A DNA stretch of 64,000 nt from Rachicladosporium sp. CCFEE 5018 (lineage: Eukaryota > Ascomycota > Dothideomycetes > Cladosporiales > Cladosporiaceae): assembly GCA_002077045.2 (NCBI GenBank), contig KZ111151.1, forward strand, positions 1,294,698 to 1,358,697. Reading direction: 5' to 3'. The notes beneath the pieces were generated by a model. It made no database searches. It was not told the origin of the DNA and saw nothing but the letters and a program-made list of their open reading frames with translations. A program made the position numbers and the translations under genes. This document shows positions 29,961 through 40,801 of the stretch, one piece after another (the stretch's first letter is position 1; the number at the start of each line of letters is the position of its first letter).

Positions 29961-31298
29961 ATGGCGACCCTACAACTCTCCGGCTCAATGCCGGCCCTTC
30001 CATCCTCCTGGTCTGCCGAGAAGGACTTCCTCCCCCTCTCCACCCTCACTCCCCCGACTTCTCGCGCACTCTCACCCGTCGGCCCTCACTTCCTCGCCCA
30101 CGCCCGCCGCAAGCGCCACCACCGCACCTTTTCCGAGGACGAGAAGATCCAAGCCGCCTCAGCAGCAAAGTCTTCCTCGCCGGAGCAAGACGACGCCGAG
30201 ATCTCCGAGGATGAAGACCCAATGATGCTGCAGCGCGAGGCCAAGGACTGGAAGACGCAGGATCACTACGCTGTGCTAGGTCTGAGTAAGTACAGGTACC
30301 GCGCCACGGAAGAACAGATCAAGAAGGCGCACAGGAAGAAGGTGCTGCGCCATCACCCGGATAAGAAGGCAGCAAGTGGAAAGGAAGAGGGCGATCAGTT
30401 CTTCAAGTGCATCCAGCGTGCAACCGAGATCCTTCAAGACCCCGTACGCAGGCGGCAGTACGACAGCGTAGACGAGGCAGCCGACGTCGAACCTCCAAGC
30501 AAAAGCGACGTACAGAAGAAGGCCGGCAACTTCTACAAACTCTACGCTCCTGTCTTCCGCGCCGAAGGCCGCTTCTCGAAACAGCAACTCGTACCCGAAC
30601 TCGGCAACGACAAGAGCACGAAAGAGCACGTCGAGCAATTCTACAATTTCTGGTACGCCTTCGACTCCTGGCGCTCGTTCGAGTACCTCGACGAGGATGT
30701 GCCCGATGACAGCGCCTCGCGTGATCAGAAGCGCCACGTGGAGCGCAAGAATAACAATGCGCGCAAGAAGCACAAGACCGAGGACTCAGCTCGTCTGCGC
30801 AAACTGATAGACGACGCGTTGGCCCTCGACGAGCGGCCGAAGAAGTTCCGTCAAGAGGGCAACAAGGAGAAGAACAAGAAGCGTCTCGACAAGGAGGCTG
30901 CTGAGAAGGCTGCCAAGGAAGAGGCAGCGAAGAAGAAGGAGGATGATGAGAAGGCTGCGAAGGAGAAGGAGGCTACCGATAAGGCTAGTCGTGAGGAGGG
31001 CAAGAAGGCCAAAGAGGCTGCTAAGAACGCGGCGAAGAAGAACAAGCGGACTATCAGGAACGCGGTCAAGGATGCTAAGTACTTTGCTGCGGGTGAGGCG
31101 ACGCCGGCACAGATTGATGGGGCGTTGAACGATGCGGATGCGTTGATCTTGAAGCTTGATAACGAGGAAATCGCGGCGTTCACGGCCAAGCTTGGAGGGA
31201 AGGACGCTAAGACTCTCAAGGAGGTGTTCCAGGCTGAGAGGACCAGGTTGGTGGAGGCCGGAACTGTGAAGGATGAGGAGTTGAAGAGTCTGGCGTAA
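29961..31298 (+). CDS. zuo1: Zuotin, ribosome-associated J-protein
   Basis: Single exon, 445 aa (yeast Zuo1 433). The N-terminal region is followed by WKTQDHYAVLGLSKYRYRAT and a J domain with HPD at residues 132-134. The zuotin homology domain comes next (FYKLYAPVFRAEGRFS, NFWYAFDSWRSFEYLDEDVPD). A long, highly charged Lys/Glu/Ala coiled region (about 280-360) binds rRNA in known homologues. The C-terminal helical segment has YFAAGEATPAQIDGALNDAD. With the Hsp70 Ssz1 it forms the ribosome-associated complex, which stimulates Ssb during translation at the tunnel exit. Confidence 0.96.
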   Translation: MATLQLSGSMPALPSSWSAEKDFLPLSTLTPPTSRALSPVGPHFLAHARRKRHHRTFSEDEKIQAASAAKSSSPEQDDAEISEDEDPMMLQREAKDWKTQDHYAVLGLSKYRYRATEEQIKKAHRKKVLRHHPDKKAASGKEEGDQFFKCIQRATEILQDPVRRRQYDSVDEAADVEPPSKSDVQKKAGNFYKLYAPVFRAEGRFSKQQLVPELGNDKSTKEHVEQFYNFWYAFDSWRSFEYLDEDVPDDSASRDQKRHVERKNNNARKKHKTEDSARLRKLIDDALALDERPKKFRQEGNKEKNKKRLDKEAAEKAAKEEAAKKKEDDEKAAKEKEATDKASREEGKKAKEAAKNAAKKNKRTIRNAVKDAKYFAAGEATPAQIDGALNDADALILKLDNEEIAAFTAKLGGKDAKTLKEVFQAERTRLVEAGTVKDEELKSLA

Positions 31299-31540
31299 GC
31301 CTGCGGACTCTTAGAATATTGGCTGCACGGCCTGCAGATTGTAAGTCGTCGTGATTGGGGATACACACCTACGGTCCACAAGGCGCGAGACGTATGCCAA
31401 ATTATACACGGTGCGAGAGACTCGAGTAACTCGCTAGACCTCGCGGCAGACTCTCATACCTATGTCATTCATGCACGCTATGCGTTACTACCTCTACATT
31501 CGTATTTTGCAGCATGATCATTGCGGTGACGGTTGATCTA

Positions 31541-34302
31541 CTATCTGATCTCAAAAATAAGGGTCTGCTTCGTCTTTTGTTCGTTCTGCCACTTGATGGC
31601 TTCGCCGTTCATCATGTTATGAATGTACGCCTCGCCGATGAGCTCATACCAGTACTTGGCTCCATCCTTGACGGCCTTGTCAGATGCATCAGATTTCCTC
31701 AGAACTATTTTGCGCCACATTTGCCCCATTTTTTGTGGGTAGAGATAGATGGCACCTAAAAGAATGCAAGCGGCAGTTGCCGACAGGTCCTGATCACAGA
31801 CATGGTACAGAATGAGGCTGGCGAAAGATACCACAGCTCCCGAGACGACGCGCTCACCCAATTTGTAAGACCTGCGCTGTGCAACAAGTTGTGAACGAGG
31901 TTTCTGCTTAGCTAGTGGAGCACCTCGTCGGACTTGGATCGCCATCGCTAGTAACCCCATGATAGTTACCCACGCTGGATTCCGGTTACCAGCATTGCCA
32001 GGATACACCAGCGCGAAGAACGTGACCAGATTGAGTAAGCTATTGGGCAGGAACTTGTCTTTATGAGTTGTTCCAGCGATGTCGGCAGACCCGTTGCCAC
32101 GTGTGATATTCGCTGCCCGCCTCTGTGCTAATTTGCTCTTGCGACGTTCCACTGCGTTCTTGAACGCCTTCGCTACCTTTTTGATACGCTCCTTTTCGTC
32201 ATGTGCTTCATCGTCTTTGGCGTGCTCGTTCAGGTGTCGACGGAGCACAACGGGTACACTACACCCGTATAGGATACACACGAAGTCTCCTGTTCTGGCA
32301 TCCTTTGGAGCGAGGCCCAAACGCGCTGCCTTCGTTTGGACTAAATGGCGGTTCCAGATGACCTATTGGACTCTTTCCAAAAACCGAGTCACCACTTCAC
32401 TTCTATCCTTGCCAAAACCATGGTTCTTAAGAACGTTTGTATCAATCGTGGTATCTCTCGGCTCGGATCTCATGACCATCTTACACGCGCGATCGAAAAA
32501 GGGAGGTGCGTTCCGGCCGTCTCGATCGCGATCGGCGACGAGGGTCCTCCAGAAGGTCTCCCATGCCCGATGGTCTGGGGGCTCATTCGTCTCGTGCTCC
32601 CGTACCTCCCACTTGGCATACTTCAGCCAGTCGCCAGGTATGTTACCTACTTGAGAGACTGCGTCAATATCCTTCAACGTATCTAAGACAAATCCTTCGA
32701 CAAGCATGCTGTAATGCCCTGGTCTTTTACGCAATCGGAATAGGTCAAGATTCAGCGTCCGAGTTCCAGCTGCACTGTAATTTCGTACGTGATCATCTGG
32801 ATAGCCAATCAAGCCATCAGCGTTCTCTCGTTTCACTGTCCAAGTCTGGTGTTTATGGCCATCTACGTGTGTGACTTCTCGAACTTTGTTGAAAGGCGCC
32901 TCATTGACACTGACGATCCACGACGGCAACTTCGTCGGAGTTTGAGATCCGCTAGAAGTCGACGTCGCCTTCCGTCGCGATGGGTCTTGCCTGTTGTCGG
33001 CATCGGAGCCTGGTACCTGCGATATTGGGTGATCATTGGCCGCTGAAAATGTCGTTGCCCATGGTCGGCAAATGATATCCAGTGCTCTCGTTTTGTCGGC
33101 TTTCCGGACGATAAACTCGACCATTCGGGCATACACCTCGAGCACTGGAGCCTCGTACGTGACGATGTAGTCTTCGGATCTCCTGGACCGGAACATGGCC
33201 TTGTGCCGCTTGATGATCTCCCAGACCTCCGCATCGACATCTTTGGGCTTGATGTCTCCCTGCTCGGGCTTGGCATCTTTTGCAATGGCCAGCAGTGAGA
33301 ACACAGCATCCCTAGGCTCACTTACTTCGAAGCTTGACAGTCGACAGACAAGATTTTCCAGCGTGGCCAATGGTTCTCGTGTCGATGGTGATGAGCGAAA
33401 TAGGGAATGTGTGGCGTCTACCAGTTTCACAGCCTCCAATTTGGACACTTCCTCGAAAGAGCGGGCGACATAATCCTCGAATGGCTGCTTCTTGGCGGCA
33501 TCAGACAGCCGTCGACCTGCGGTTTGTACTGAATCAAGAAGGGCGACTGCATCAGCAAAGTCACGCCAATCAACATACTCGAAGCCACAGTGGACGGTCG
33601 CTTTGGTCGCCAACGCAATCTCCTGTACCACCCAGCGTCTCGAGAACCTACAGCCAGCTGTCAGTCGCAGGCCGATATCAACGATGCAACAAGTCTCGTG
33701 TGTAATTACCAAGGTCGCTTCATGAGTCGAATAAAGTCGTTCCATTGGGCCAGATGTTCTCCACCCGTGACCTGGTCAAATCTTCGGAGTTGGAGCACAT
33801 GATTTCTGATAAAATCAAGAGCAACCTCGCTGGACTTGTCCCCTGTCCCTAGCCAAATGCAAACATTTGTAGCTTGGCCGTATACATCGGCCATTCGTCC
33901 AACCTGTATATTTCGTTCCTTGACCGTGTCTTGGTCGATACAAATGCGATCAATCCACAGGTCACGCGGTTTGTCAGAATATCGGAGCGACCGCAGCGCT
34001 TCGACAAGTGACGACGAGATTAACATGTCGAATGATTTCATGTGGTGTTGGAACGTGTCCACGACCTTGATCACGTCCTCATCACTGTCTTGACCCCAGC
34101 ACCACGACAAAGCTTCGTAAGGTAACTTGGGGAAAGTCAGAGGGTGCTGTTGAGGATCGTCCGGGGAATCGTTGTACGGATCCATCCTGATGACTTCAAC
34201 CGTGATGGTATCTCCGCGTCCGCCACTTCGCAATCTCAAAATACGCAAATCTTTGTGCGGAAACTTGAGTGGTATCTGCTTGTAGGGTTTCATCGGTTCC
34301 AT
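31541..34302 (-). pseudogene. HET-domain (heterokaryon incompatibility) gene with one in-frame TAG
   Basis: Exons on the minus strand are 34302..33710 and 33647..31541; the intron 33709-33648 has donor GTAATT and acceptor CTGTAG. Together they are exactly 900 codons. The HET domain is clear: YEALSWCWG, LRDLWIDRICIDQ-type text (here RDLWIDRICIDQDTVKERN), QVGRMADVYGQATNVCIWLG, then FSRRWVVQEIAL after the intron. A TAG at 32363-32365 interrupts FLERVQ|VIWNRHLVQTK. The frame then continues for 274 codons with RLGLAPKDARTGDFVCILYG and SVPVVLRRH, a normal HET C-terminal part, and two hydrophobic segments. HET proteins trigger death after fusion of incompatible hyphae. A truncated 625-residue product would keep the HET domain. 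Confidence 0.85.
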
Positions 34303-35711
34303 GGCTTAGCACACTTGCTGTAGTGATGCACAGTCTTAGAACTTGGTCTATTCCTTCCACAGCAGAATTTCCGGACCCTTCTCAAATCCAGACGTGAGAG
34401 AGTCTCAGATAGCTGGAAGGCAACCTCAGCCATGTATGCTGTGCGAATGCGCAGGGGCATGATGGTGGCGCGATGCTCGCGCGTAAAGCCGTTGAACGAT
34501 GCTGATCTGCTCCAGATGGTAATGGCCACAGGCGACTGGGCGCGTAAGAAGTTGACATGGAAACATGATTAAGGTGTCAGTGCATGCACATGTTCTGTAT
34601 CTCACTAGACTGTCCTGTCAATGATACTCGTTGCTGGACGCCCGTAGCTTGCTGGATTTCAATGTCGACCTCCAGTTCAAAGCTGCCAGCGTGCGATCGC
34701 TCACCGAGGCCGCCTTGATGCAGCCGGAGGTCCAGCCATAGCAAGCGCCTCATTCGATAGTTTCTGGGACCTGCATGATGCGCAGGCTGGGACTGGCTTG
34801 CCGTGAGGGTGGGGGGTCGATCAACATTTACACCTCGTTCAATCCAATACGGACGCTGACCGTGCTGCAAAGCACCTGATCCGCATACTCTGTGTATCAT
34901 CAGTCAGGGCCTTGAGCATCAGAGATGAACGCCATGGTTCTTGTGAGAGAACACCGCACCAATCCGACAGGTTCAACGGATGACGATGCCTGAGTGGGAG
35001 TACAGTTTCCCGGCATTGGCCGCCATCGGTCGACGCGATGCCCTCAAGTCCACAATACTTATGTGATGACTTTCCTTTAGTAGAAGAACGGATGGACTAG
35101 GACGATGAGTCGTGACATGACTGCACAGTGTGCAATAAGACGGGCGTCACATTACACTCAAGCATTGCGTTGCCGCGGCATGCCCGCGAAGGTTCCTCGC
35201 GCCAGCGGATATGCCACCGGCGCGAGGAACCGTGCCAATCTACCTCAAGGTCCTTGTTACTTTGTTCGACCCGAGGCGCCAGCTTCATGCCTGTCTATTG
35301 CGAGCACAGTCCTGATCCTCAACCTCCATCCTCATCTCTCGTATTGCCTCAGTTGACCCTACGCTTATGTCCCGTCGAGACGCTCTACTTTCCTCACATG
35401 GCGGAGACCCGCTTCGCCTGAGAAAGATGCCACATCCGCCGTGTCACGCCCGTCCGCCCGACTCTGACCCGGCGAAAAGCATACTTCAGTAGGGACTATT
35501 GCCTCGTCACTGACTACACCACCGTTATTTGAAACGCAACTTTGCCCCCTCATCTTGATGTATCCAAGACTGAACGGGGTGACGACTCCCATGGAGATAG
35601 GCGCATGTGCTAAACTTGGTCTTTGAAGATCTAGGTCGCGAGCTTAAGCGGACTGGTCAAGCGACTAGGTGGTGCAGGTTGGTGCTGTAATCTCGTGTTA
35701 TTACATGTGGT
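34303..35711. other. Gene-poor segment with a strong hairpin
   Basis: About 1.4 kb without a supported gene, between two decaying genes. It contains the inverted repeat annotated at 35191-35231. Short ORFs in both strands have no recognisable features. Confidence 0.45.
35191..35231. repeat. Perfect 13-bp inverted repeat (hairpin)
   Basis: GGTTCCTCGCGCC at 35191-35203 is followed by a 15-nt spacer and its exact reverse complement GGCGCGAGGAACC at 35219-35231. A 10-bp palindrome (TGCCGCGGCA) lies just upstream at 35171-35180. No flanking gene end is close, so a conventional terminator role is not obvious. Confidence 0.9.
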
Positions 35712-37151
35712 TCAATCGAGCCCAGCATATGTTTCCGGCTTGACAGCTTCAAGATCAGTTGAGAACCACTCATCGTCCCAGATATCCTCAGTACTACGCC
35801 GATCCTGCGGCCGCCACTGCAGAATCTTCCACATAAGCTTCAAGAGCTTCACCTTCTCCTCACCCTCCAGTGCACTCTCTCTCCGCTCAAGGGCGTGCCC
35901 TTCTCCTGGGAATGAGCCCCTCCAGTCGCCTTCGTACCACCTGTACATGATCACCGGGACTGTAGACGTGTTGGTTTGACACTGCAAGTCCCAGAAATAT
36001 GAGCTTAGCTTTGACCGCTGCACGAAGTCTATGGGCGGGGAACCCATGATGGCGATCAGTTGGGTAAGGTGGATGTGCTCATAATAGCGGCCTTTGGTAT
36101 CGAAGGGGTGAAAGAGACCTCGGGACGGAGGAGGTTCCATAGCTGAAGGAAATTCTTGTTAGTGTCTCCATGGCGATCATTCGGGGTGAGGGGCGAGGGG
36201 TAGACTCACAGTCATCCCAAATGCCCATATAACGACAGGGTAGCTCCATGGCATCTCCAAGATCAGCTCTGGCGCGCGATACATGATCGGTATTAGTAGA
36301 TCCTGTTTGCGGCAGTCCTTGAACTTCCTAGCTTCGCCGAGATCGCACAGCTTGGGCAGGCTAGCAGTAAGCATCATCGGCTGCGAAGCGTAGATTGTAC
36401 GATCGTCCAATTCTTTGCGTGGCCAGGGACGCCTGCCGTACACTTCTTCATATCTTGTGAAGGGAGTGTTGTCTACTACGTTCATTAAGATGTTCTTAGG
36501 TTGGATGTCTGCAGCGCATGCGGTCAGCTTCATGTTGTGCATCCGTGTCGTATAGACTCGCCTGTATGGACGACCTTTGCCTCGTTGTGCAGGCAGTGCA
36601 TCGCTTGTAGTACGGATCGGAGGACCTGTCGCCACGCTGCCGGCTTGAGTGGAGTACTGTGATCTTTGATCCATTCGCGGGCGTACTACAAGTCAACCCC
36701 GAGTGGCTCGTATACGAGACATACATGCCTCCCATACTCACCCTCTACCTCAAATGACTCCAGCATCGTTCGCATACGGCCGCTCCCACTGTGCTTTGAC
36801 GCCACACCATCGATGTGCTCGTGAAATTGCGCTTGCAACATGCTTTGTTGATGCAGACCTTTAGCGTCACATACTTACACTCAGCGCGGAGATCTCGATA
36901 AAGCCAGACTGTTGATCTGGAGCCGAAACCTAGCTTTCCAATGACCTTGTAGCGGTCGTTGAAGACTTGACCAAGACGAACAGGTACCAGTGTTCGGCAT
37001 TGTAGCCTTCGAGCTCCTCTTCGTCGATAATGAAGTCATGAGATATGAGACTTGCGCTATCGGATTCCATGGTGAGTCTTCCAAATTTCTGACCAGTGTT
37101 ATGGAGACTCCGAGCGTCATTGCACTGTGATGAGATGATTCTGGGCCACAT
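35712..37151 (-). pseudogene. SRPK-like protein kinase pseudogene
   Basis: Pieces of one SRPK-type kinase lie in order on the minus strand. They are an N-terminal ELEGYNAEHWY (start ATG 37151 or 37070), the glycine loop VIGKLGFGSRSTVWL, YVTLKVCI with the catalytic Lys, FHEHIDGVASKHSGSGRM, the catalytic region VVHTDIQPKNILM, the DLGEARKF magnesium loop, IMYRAPELIL, and HLTQLIAIMGSPP. They cannot be read in one frame. There are one-base shifts near 36983, 36840 and 36120 and an in-frame TAG at 36686-36688. One intron (36561-36509) has a GC donor (GCGAGT). Other introns look intact. SRPK kinases phosphorylate SR proteins; fungi carry many variable SRPK-like copies. This copy is almost certainly dead. 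Confidence 0.85.
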
Positions 37152-37633
37152 GGAAAGACTCCCGATCGATGTTGAGGATCGATGTGCCAGTGACGGGATA
37201 CATCGTGCAGCGCCTCGGACGCGCATAGGGACCATCGCGAAGCGCCGATAAATTGTGCAAGATGAGTGTACCACGCAGCGTGACTGGAAGAGTCATTACC
37301 TCCGCGGCCAGCTCTCAATGAGGACACAACTGCGCCTCCCGAGATCTCCATCTTCTACGAGGTCGACTGGACTTTTCCGAGCACTATCAGAACAAGTACT
37401 AAAACTTGTGCGAGCGGTATATCGAGTGCGATGTACATGTGAAGCTTTGATCAAAGGGCATATTGTTCCTGCCGGTGTTATTGGTGATGTGCTTGCAGAG
37501 ACGGAGCGGCCCGGAATGAACCTTGTGGAAGTGAACGACCAAGGCTTCATCTAGATTAGGCAAGTACGGATAAGCAACTTTCAAGGCGCGGACAGTAACA
37601 CGACACTTTGGGTATCATATGACAGATTATTGG
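37152..37633. other. Intergenic, no gene recognised
   Basis: About 480 bp between the kinase pseudogene and the next gene. It has short ORFs only. The 5' remains of the kinase promoter would lie here. Confidence 0.4.
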
Positions 37634-39376
37634 CTACCGCTTAGCTCTGCCCGTCTTCCCACACTCCCGCTTACTCAACGGCTCGTCCGGGAAGGTCCAC
37701 CCCCTCGCCCTCTTCGCTTCCCTTCTCTCGCTCTGATGCACCTTTGGCACCCAGCTGTCAGCTGCAAGATGATGCTTCCTACTCAGTGCCACCGGGCCGC
37801 CAACATCCATCCTCCAGCCATACTGTCCAGGTAGAGGTGTCTCCTTGGCGAGCATGTGCAGGTACCATAGCGCCAAGTCGACAGTCATCTGTAGCTCTCC
37901 ATTGGCTGAGATACCATGGGTGGCGATCTGGATGGGTGCGCTGAGCTCGAGGAAGCCAAAAAGTGGCACCGGGTTGTTGGGGTTTGGAGGACCGCCAGCG
38001 CGAACACAGACAAGCTCGATCTCGGTCATAATGAAGCCGTAGCGGCAGCCATGGTCGCGCATGTAGTTATGCAATTGTGACAGAGCGCGAAGGTAGCTGA
38101 TGCGAGCAAGAGGCGACTCGTTCCGCATACCTGTGTTCCACTGATCGAAGCAACGGACTATACCCACCACACGACCCCGGCCATCACCACAGATGGTCTT
38201 CTCGGCATCGGACTGGTAGTTGGAGACGAAGTCTGGCTGTTGCCGCGGAGCGTGGGGTGGTGATCGGAGTGCGCGCATCGCAATGTGCTTCTCGCCTTGC
38301 GAAACTTTCAGTGCTGCATTGACCTTGAGTGCATGGTGCGCAGCGCAGCTCTCGGCTAGATGAGCTTGCGTCTCAGGATTGAGGCTCACGCGGGCCGGCG
38401 TGGGGAGATGGCTGCTAGAGACATCGATGTTGAGGAGCTGCGTGAAGCCGGGGATCTCAGAGACTGTCGTCGCGTTGAAGTCCTCCCATCGATTGACATT
38501 TCTCACGTCGAACCAGAATGTGGTGCTAGAGCTGCCCCGAGTCTCCACTGTGCGTTGTGTAAGTGCAGGCGTAGGATTGGGTCGAGTCAGGTAGTCGGAC
38601 AGAGTGGATGTTTCAATGTCAAGTGGAGACTCGGGCTCAGGCGCAATCTCAATCGCTAGCCGAGAGGGCACTGCAGGTGGACTTGCTGTGCGCCGTCGTT
38701 GTGGAAATGTGGGCACCTGACCACCAGGCATTGAGATGGGAGCAAGGTGGTTCATGGCGCTTGGAGTCCGCGACATCGGCACAGTGAGACCCATAGGCTG
38801 AGGTGTGGGGCTTTGACGATACGTCGGGTAGCCATACCGGCTTAGCATCGATGCGTCGACACTGCCACTTGAGCTGTTGCGCGAATGAGTGGGCACTCGA
38901 GAGGCTGAGACTGATCGCATCTGCGACATCGGTGGCCTTGTGGATGAAATTACGTCCCACGGCACCACCATGCTTGGTGCGCATGCTGATGCAGCAGGTG
39001 AGACCATGCCATACTGCACAGGTGGGCTGGGCGATCGACGGTCTAGGTCTGGTCGACTCGGTAGGTGACCGCGGAACTGCATTGGAAAGCCGTTGTTTGG
39101 TAATGAGGTAGTGCGAAGGTGACCGTGCACTCTCGATATTGCAGAGGATTCCATCAGCTGGTCTTGCGCCCTGACTCGAGGCAGGAGCACTGGGCCAGAC
39201 TCTCGAGCCTTGTACGGCGACTTTGGAGGCGTAGAGGCCGCGGTCAGCAGCGACTCGGGCGACCAGTCTTGGGTATAGTATGTAGCATTAGTGCTTGCGC
39301 TGCCACCAGGGCAGAGCAGCTCAAGATTGTCGCCCTCTATGGCCGAGGGCGGTGGAGTCAGTCCTCGGTATTCCAT
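37634..39376 (-). CDS. Conserved uncharacterised fungal protein
   Basis: Single exon, 580 aa from ATG 39376. Residues 1-270 are low-complexity, Ser/Pro-rich and probably disordered (SPTPQPMGLTVPMSRTPS). Residues 280-580 are a compact domain that I recognise as a widely conserved ascomycete family without a name. It has FWFDVRNVNRWEDFNATTVS, ALKVSQGEKHIAMRALR, VVGIVRCFDQWNTGMRNES, HNYMRDHGCRYGFIMTEIEL, LFGFLELSAPIQIAT and LALWYLHMLAKETPLPGQYG. No catalytic motif is identified. Some homologues are labelled sialidase in databases, which this sequence does not support. The C-terminus is basic (KRARGWTFPDEPLSKRE). A nuclear or DNA-associated role is possible but unproven. Confidence 0.7.
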   Translation of the reverse strand: MEYRGLTPPPSAIEGDNLELLCPGGSASTNATYYTQDWSPESLLTAASTPPKSPYKARESGPVLLPRVRAQDQLMESSAISRVHGHLRTTSLPNNGFPMQFRGHLPSRPDLDRRSPSPPVQYGMVSPAASACAPSMVVPWDVISSTRPPMSQMRSVSASRVPTHSRNSSSGSVDASMLSRYGYPTYRQSPTPQPMGLTVPMSRTPSAMNHLAPISMPGGQVPTFPQRRRTASPPAVPSRLAIEIAPEPESPLDIETSTLSDYLTRPNPTPALTQRTVETRGSSSTTFWFDVRNVNRWEDFNATTVSEIPGFTQLLNIDVSSSHLPTPARVSLNPETQAHLAESCAAHHALKVNAALKVSQGEKHIAMRALRSPPHAPRQQPDFVSNYQSDAEKTICGDGRGRVVGIVRCFDQWNTGMRNESPLARISYLRALSQLHNYMRDHGCRYGFIMTEIELVCVRAGGPPNPNNPVPLFGFLELSAPIQIATHGISANGELQMTVDLALWYLHMLAKETPLPGQYGWRMDVGGPVALSRKHHLAADSWVPKVHQSERREAKRARGWTFPDEPLSKRECGKTGRAKR

Positions 39377-40801
39377 TGTGAATTAGTTGCGTTCGGCTAC
39401 CAGAGCTGAACGATGACGGTCCGGCCGTGTGTATACTTTTGTATTAGTCGATATATGGGGAAGACCAGCTCCAATAGGATAGTAGACAACAGTAAGCACA
39501 AATCGATCCCACCCCAAAGAGATTCGTGGGTCTCGTAACGGACGCAGCACACAGAGCAGAACTGGTGGCGATTCTTGCAGAGGAAGAGGAAGGACGAAAG
39601 CACCGACGCGCAGCATACCTATATACGAGGATATGCCCTCGCGAGCCTTCCCCAGCGAACGAAGCCATAGTGAGTACAAGCAGCAGAGGAAATAGCGTCA
39701 CTTCGCGAGATCTGAAACAAACCCTCGAACCGTGCGCGACCTGGTAAACACGAGGTCCGCCAGGCTGGGTCGTGCGTGAATGGCAAGACGAGGTCTATTT
39801 CCTGGTCAGCGACCCAGATCGCAGCCATGAGACGGCTTCAGATGAGTTTCAAAATATGGCGCGCACGAGGCTCGAGGCTATTCTGAGGTGGGCGCGTGTT
39901 GACGGTCTTTAATGTTATCGCCTTCGTGGCTGTGGCATTGAGTGGGCGGTGCGTAGATTGCCCGGCTTCGAAGCTTCTCGTACGGGCGCGTAGGCAGATG
40001 AAACGCCTATTTGGGGCGCGTACAGGCGGCTCGGTCTTCCTTGTGCGCGGCAGTGAGGTATTTGGGCAGGTCCAGTCGCGTTGTGCAGAGGTGGAGTCGC
40101 GATAAAGTGGGCGGCAAACGTCGGCTGGGTACTTTCTCCGAGCTCCGATTGGCTGAAGACGAATAGTAGGCATGGAAGCTGCATCCAGTCTCCACGTTCA
40201 TGCAGGTCGAGGATGATCAAACGCGTTTCAGATGCAGTCTATACTGTGACTCACTTCTTCGCGATGTTGACTGCATGTATAAGCAATCGAGAACGCGCTT
40301 TTTCGCGTCGAATTGCGCGCGACGTGTTGTCGTCGTACCTCGAACGTGACGTGGTCTCGAAGCACTCTTGGATCGACTTCGCGACAACAGCCAAGGAAGA
40401 GAGAATGGCAGAGAAATGATACTGACCGGAGATCCTGAGTAAATTCAGCTTGGTGCTCCTTCTACCTACGCGCGCGCCTTTCTGTACAACATGCCTCCTT
40501 CGGCGCGAATTGAGGCTGCAGATTTTGAATGTTTCAGACGATCTGACGGGACCATGGCAAGCGTCAAGAACCGGACGTCACTCCAGCTGCCTCCGCTGTC
40601 CTGTGCTGTTTCCAGCATGTGCGGCTTGAGCACGACAGAGGCGCTAGCTGAATTGTATAGATGACGATAAAGTGCCCCCAAGACGTGATAAATCGCTTTC
40701 CGGCCCGAGTCCTATGCGACGAAGACTTGGTAACCAAGTGTTTGGGTGCTCATAGTCAGATTGTGTGAGATCGCGTTATCATACAGAGTGGTGGGACAGG
40801 T
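39377..40801. other. Gene-poor intergenic segment
   Basis: About 1.4 kb with only short overlapping ORFs and no recognisable domain. It begins with the promoter of the uncharacterised gene and ends at the stop of the FAD oxidase gene. Confidence 0.4.

Noticed and set aside
32363..32365. Small intron ending at AATAG that would remove the HET stop
   Set aside because: The nearest possible GT donors give introns of only 30-38 nt, shorter than any other here, and the protein aligns smoothly on both sides of the stop, so a nonsense codon fits better.
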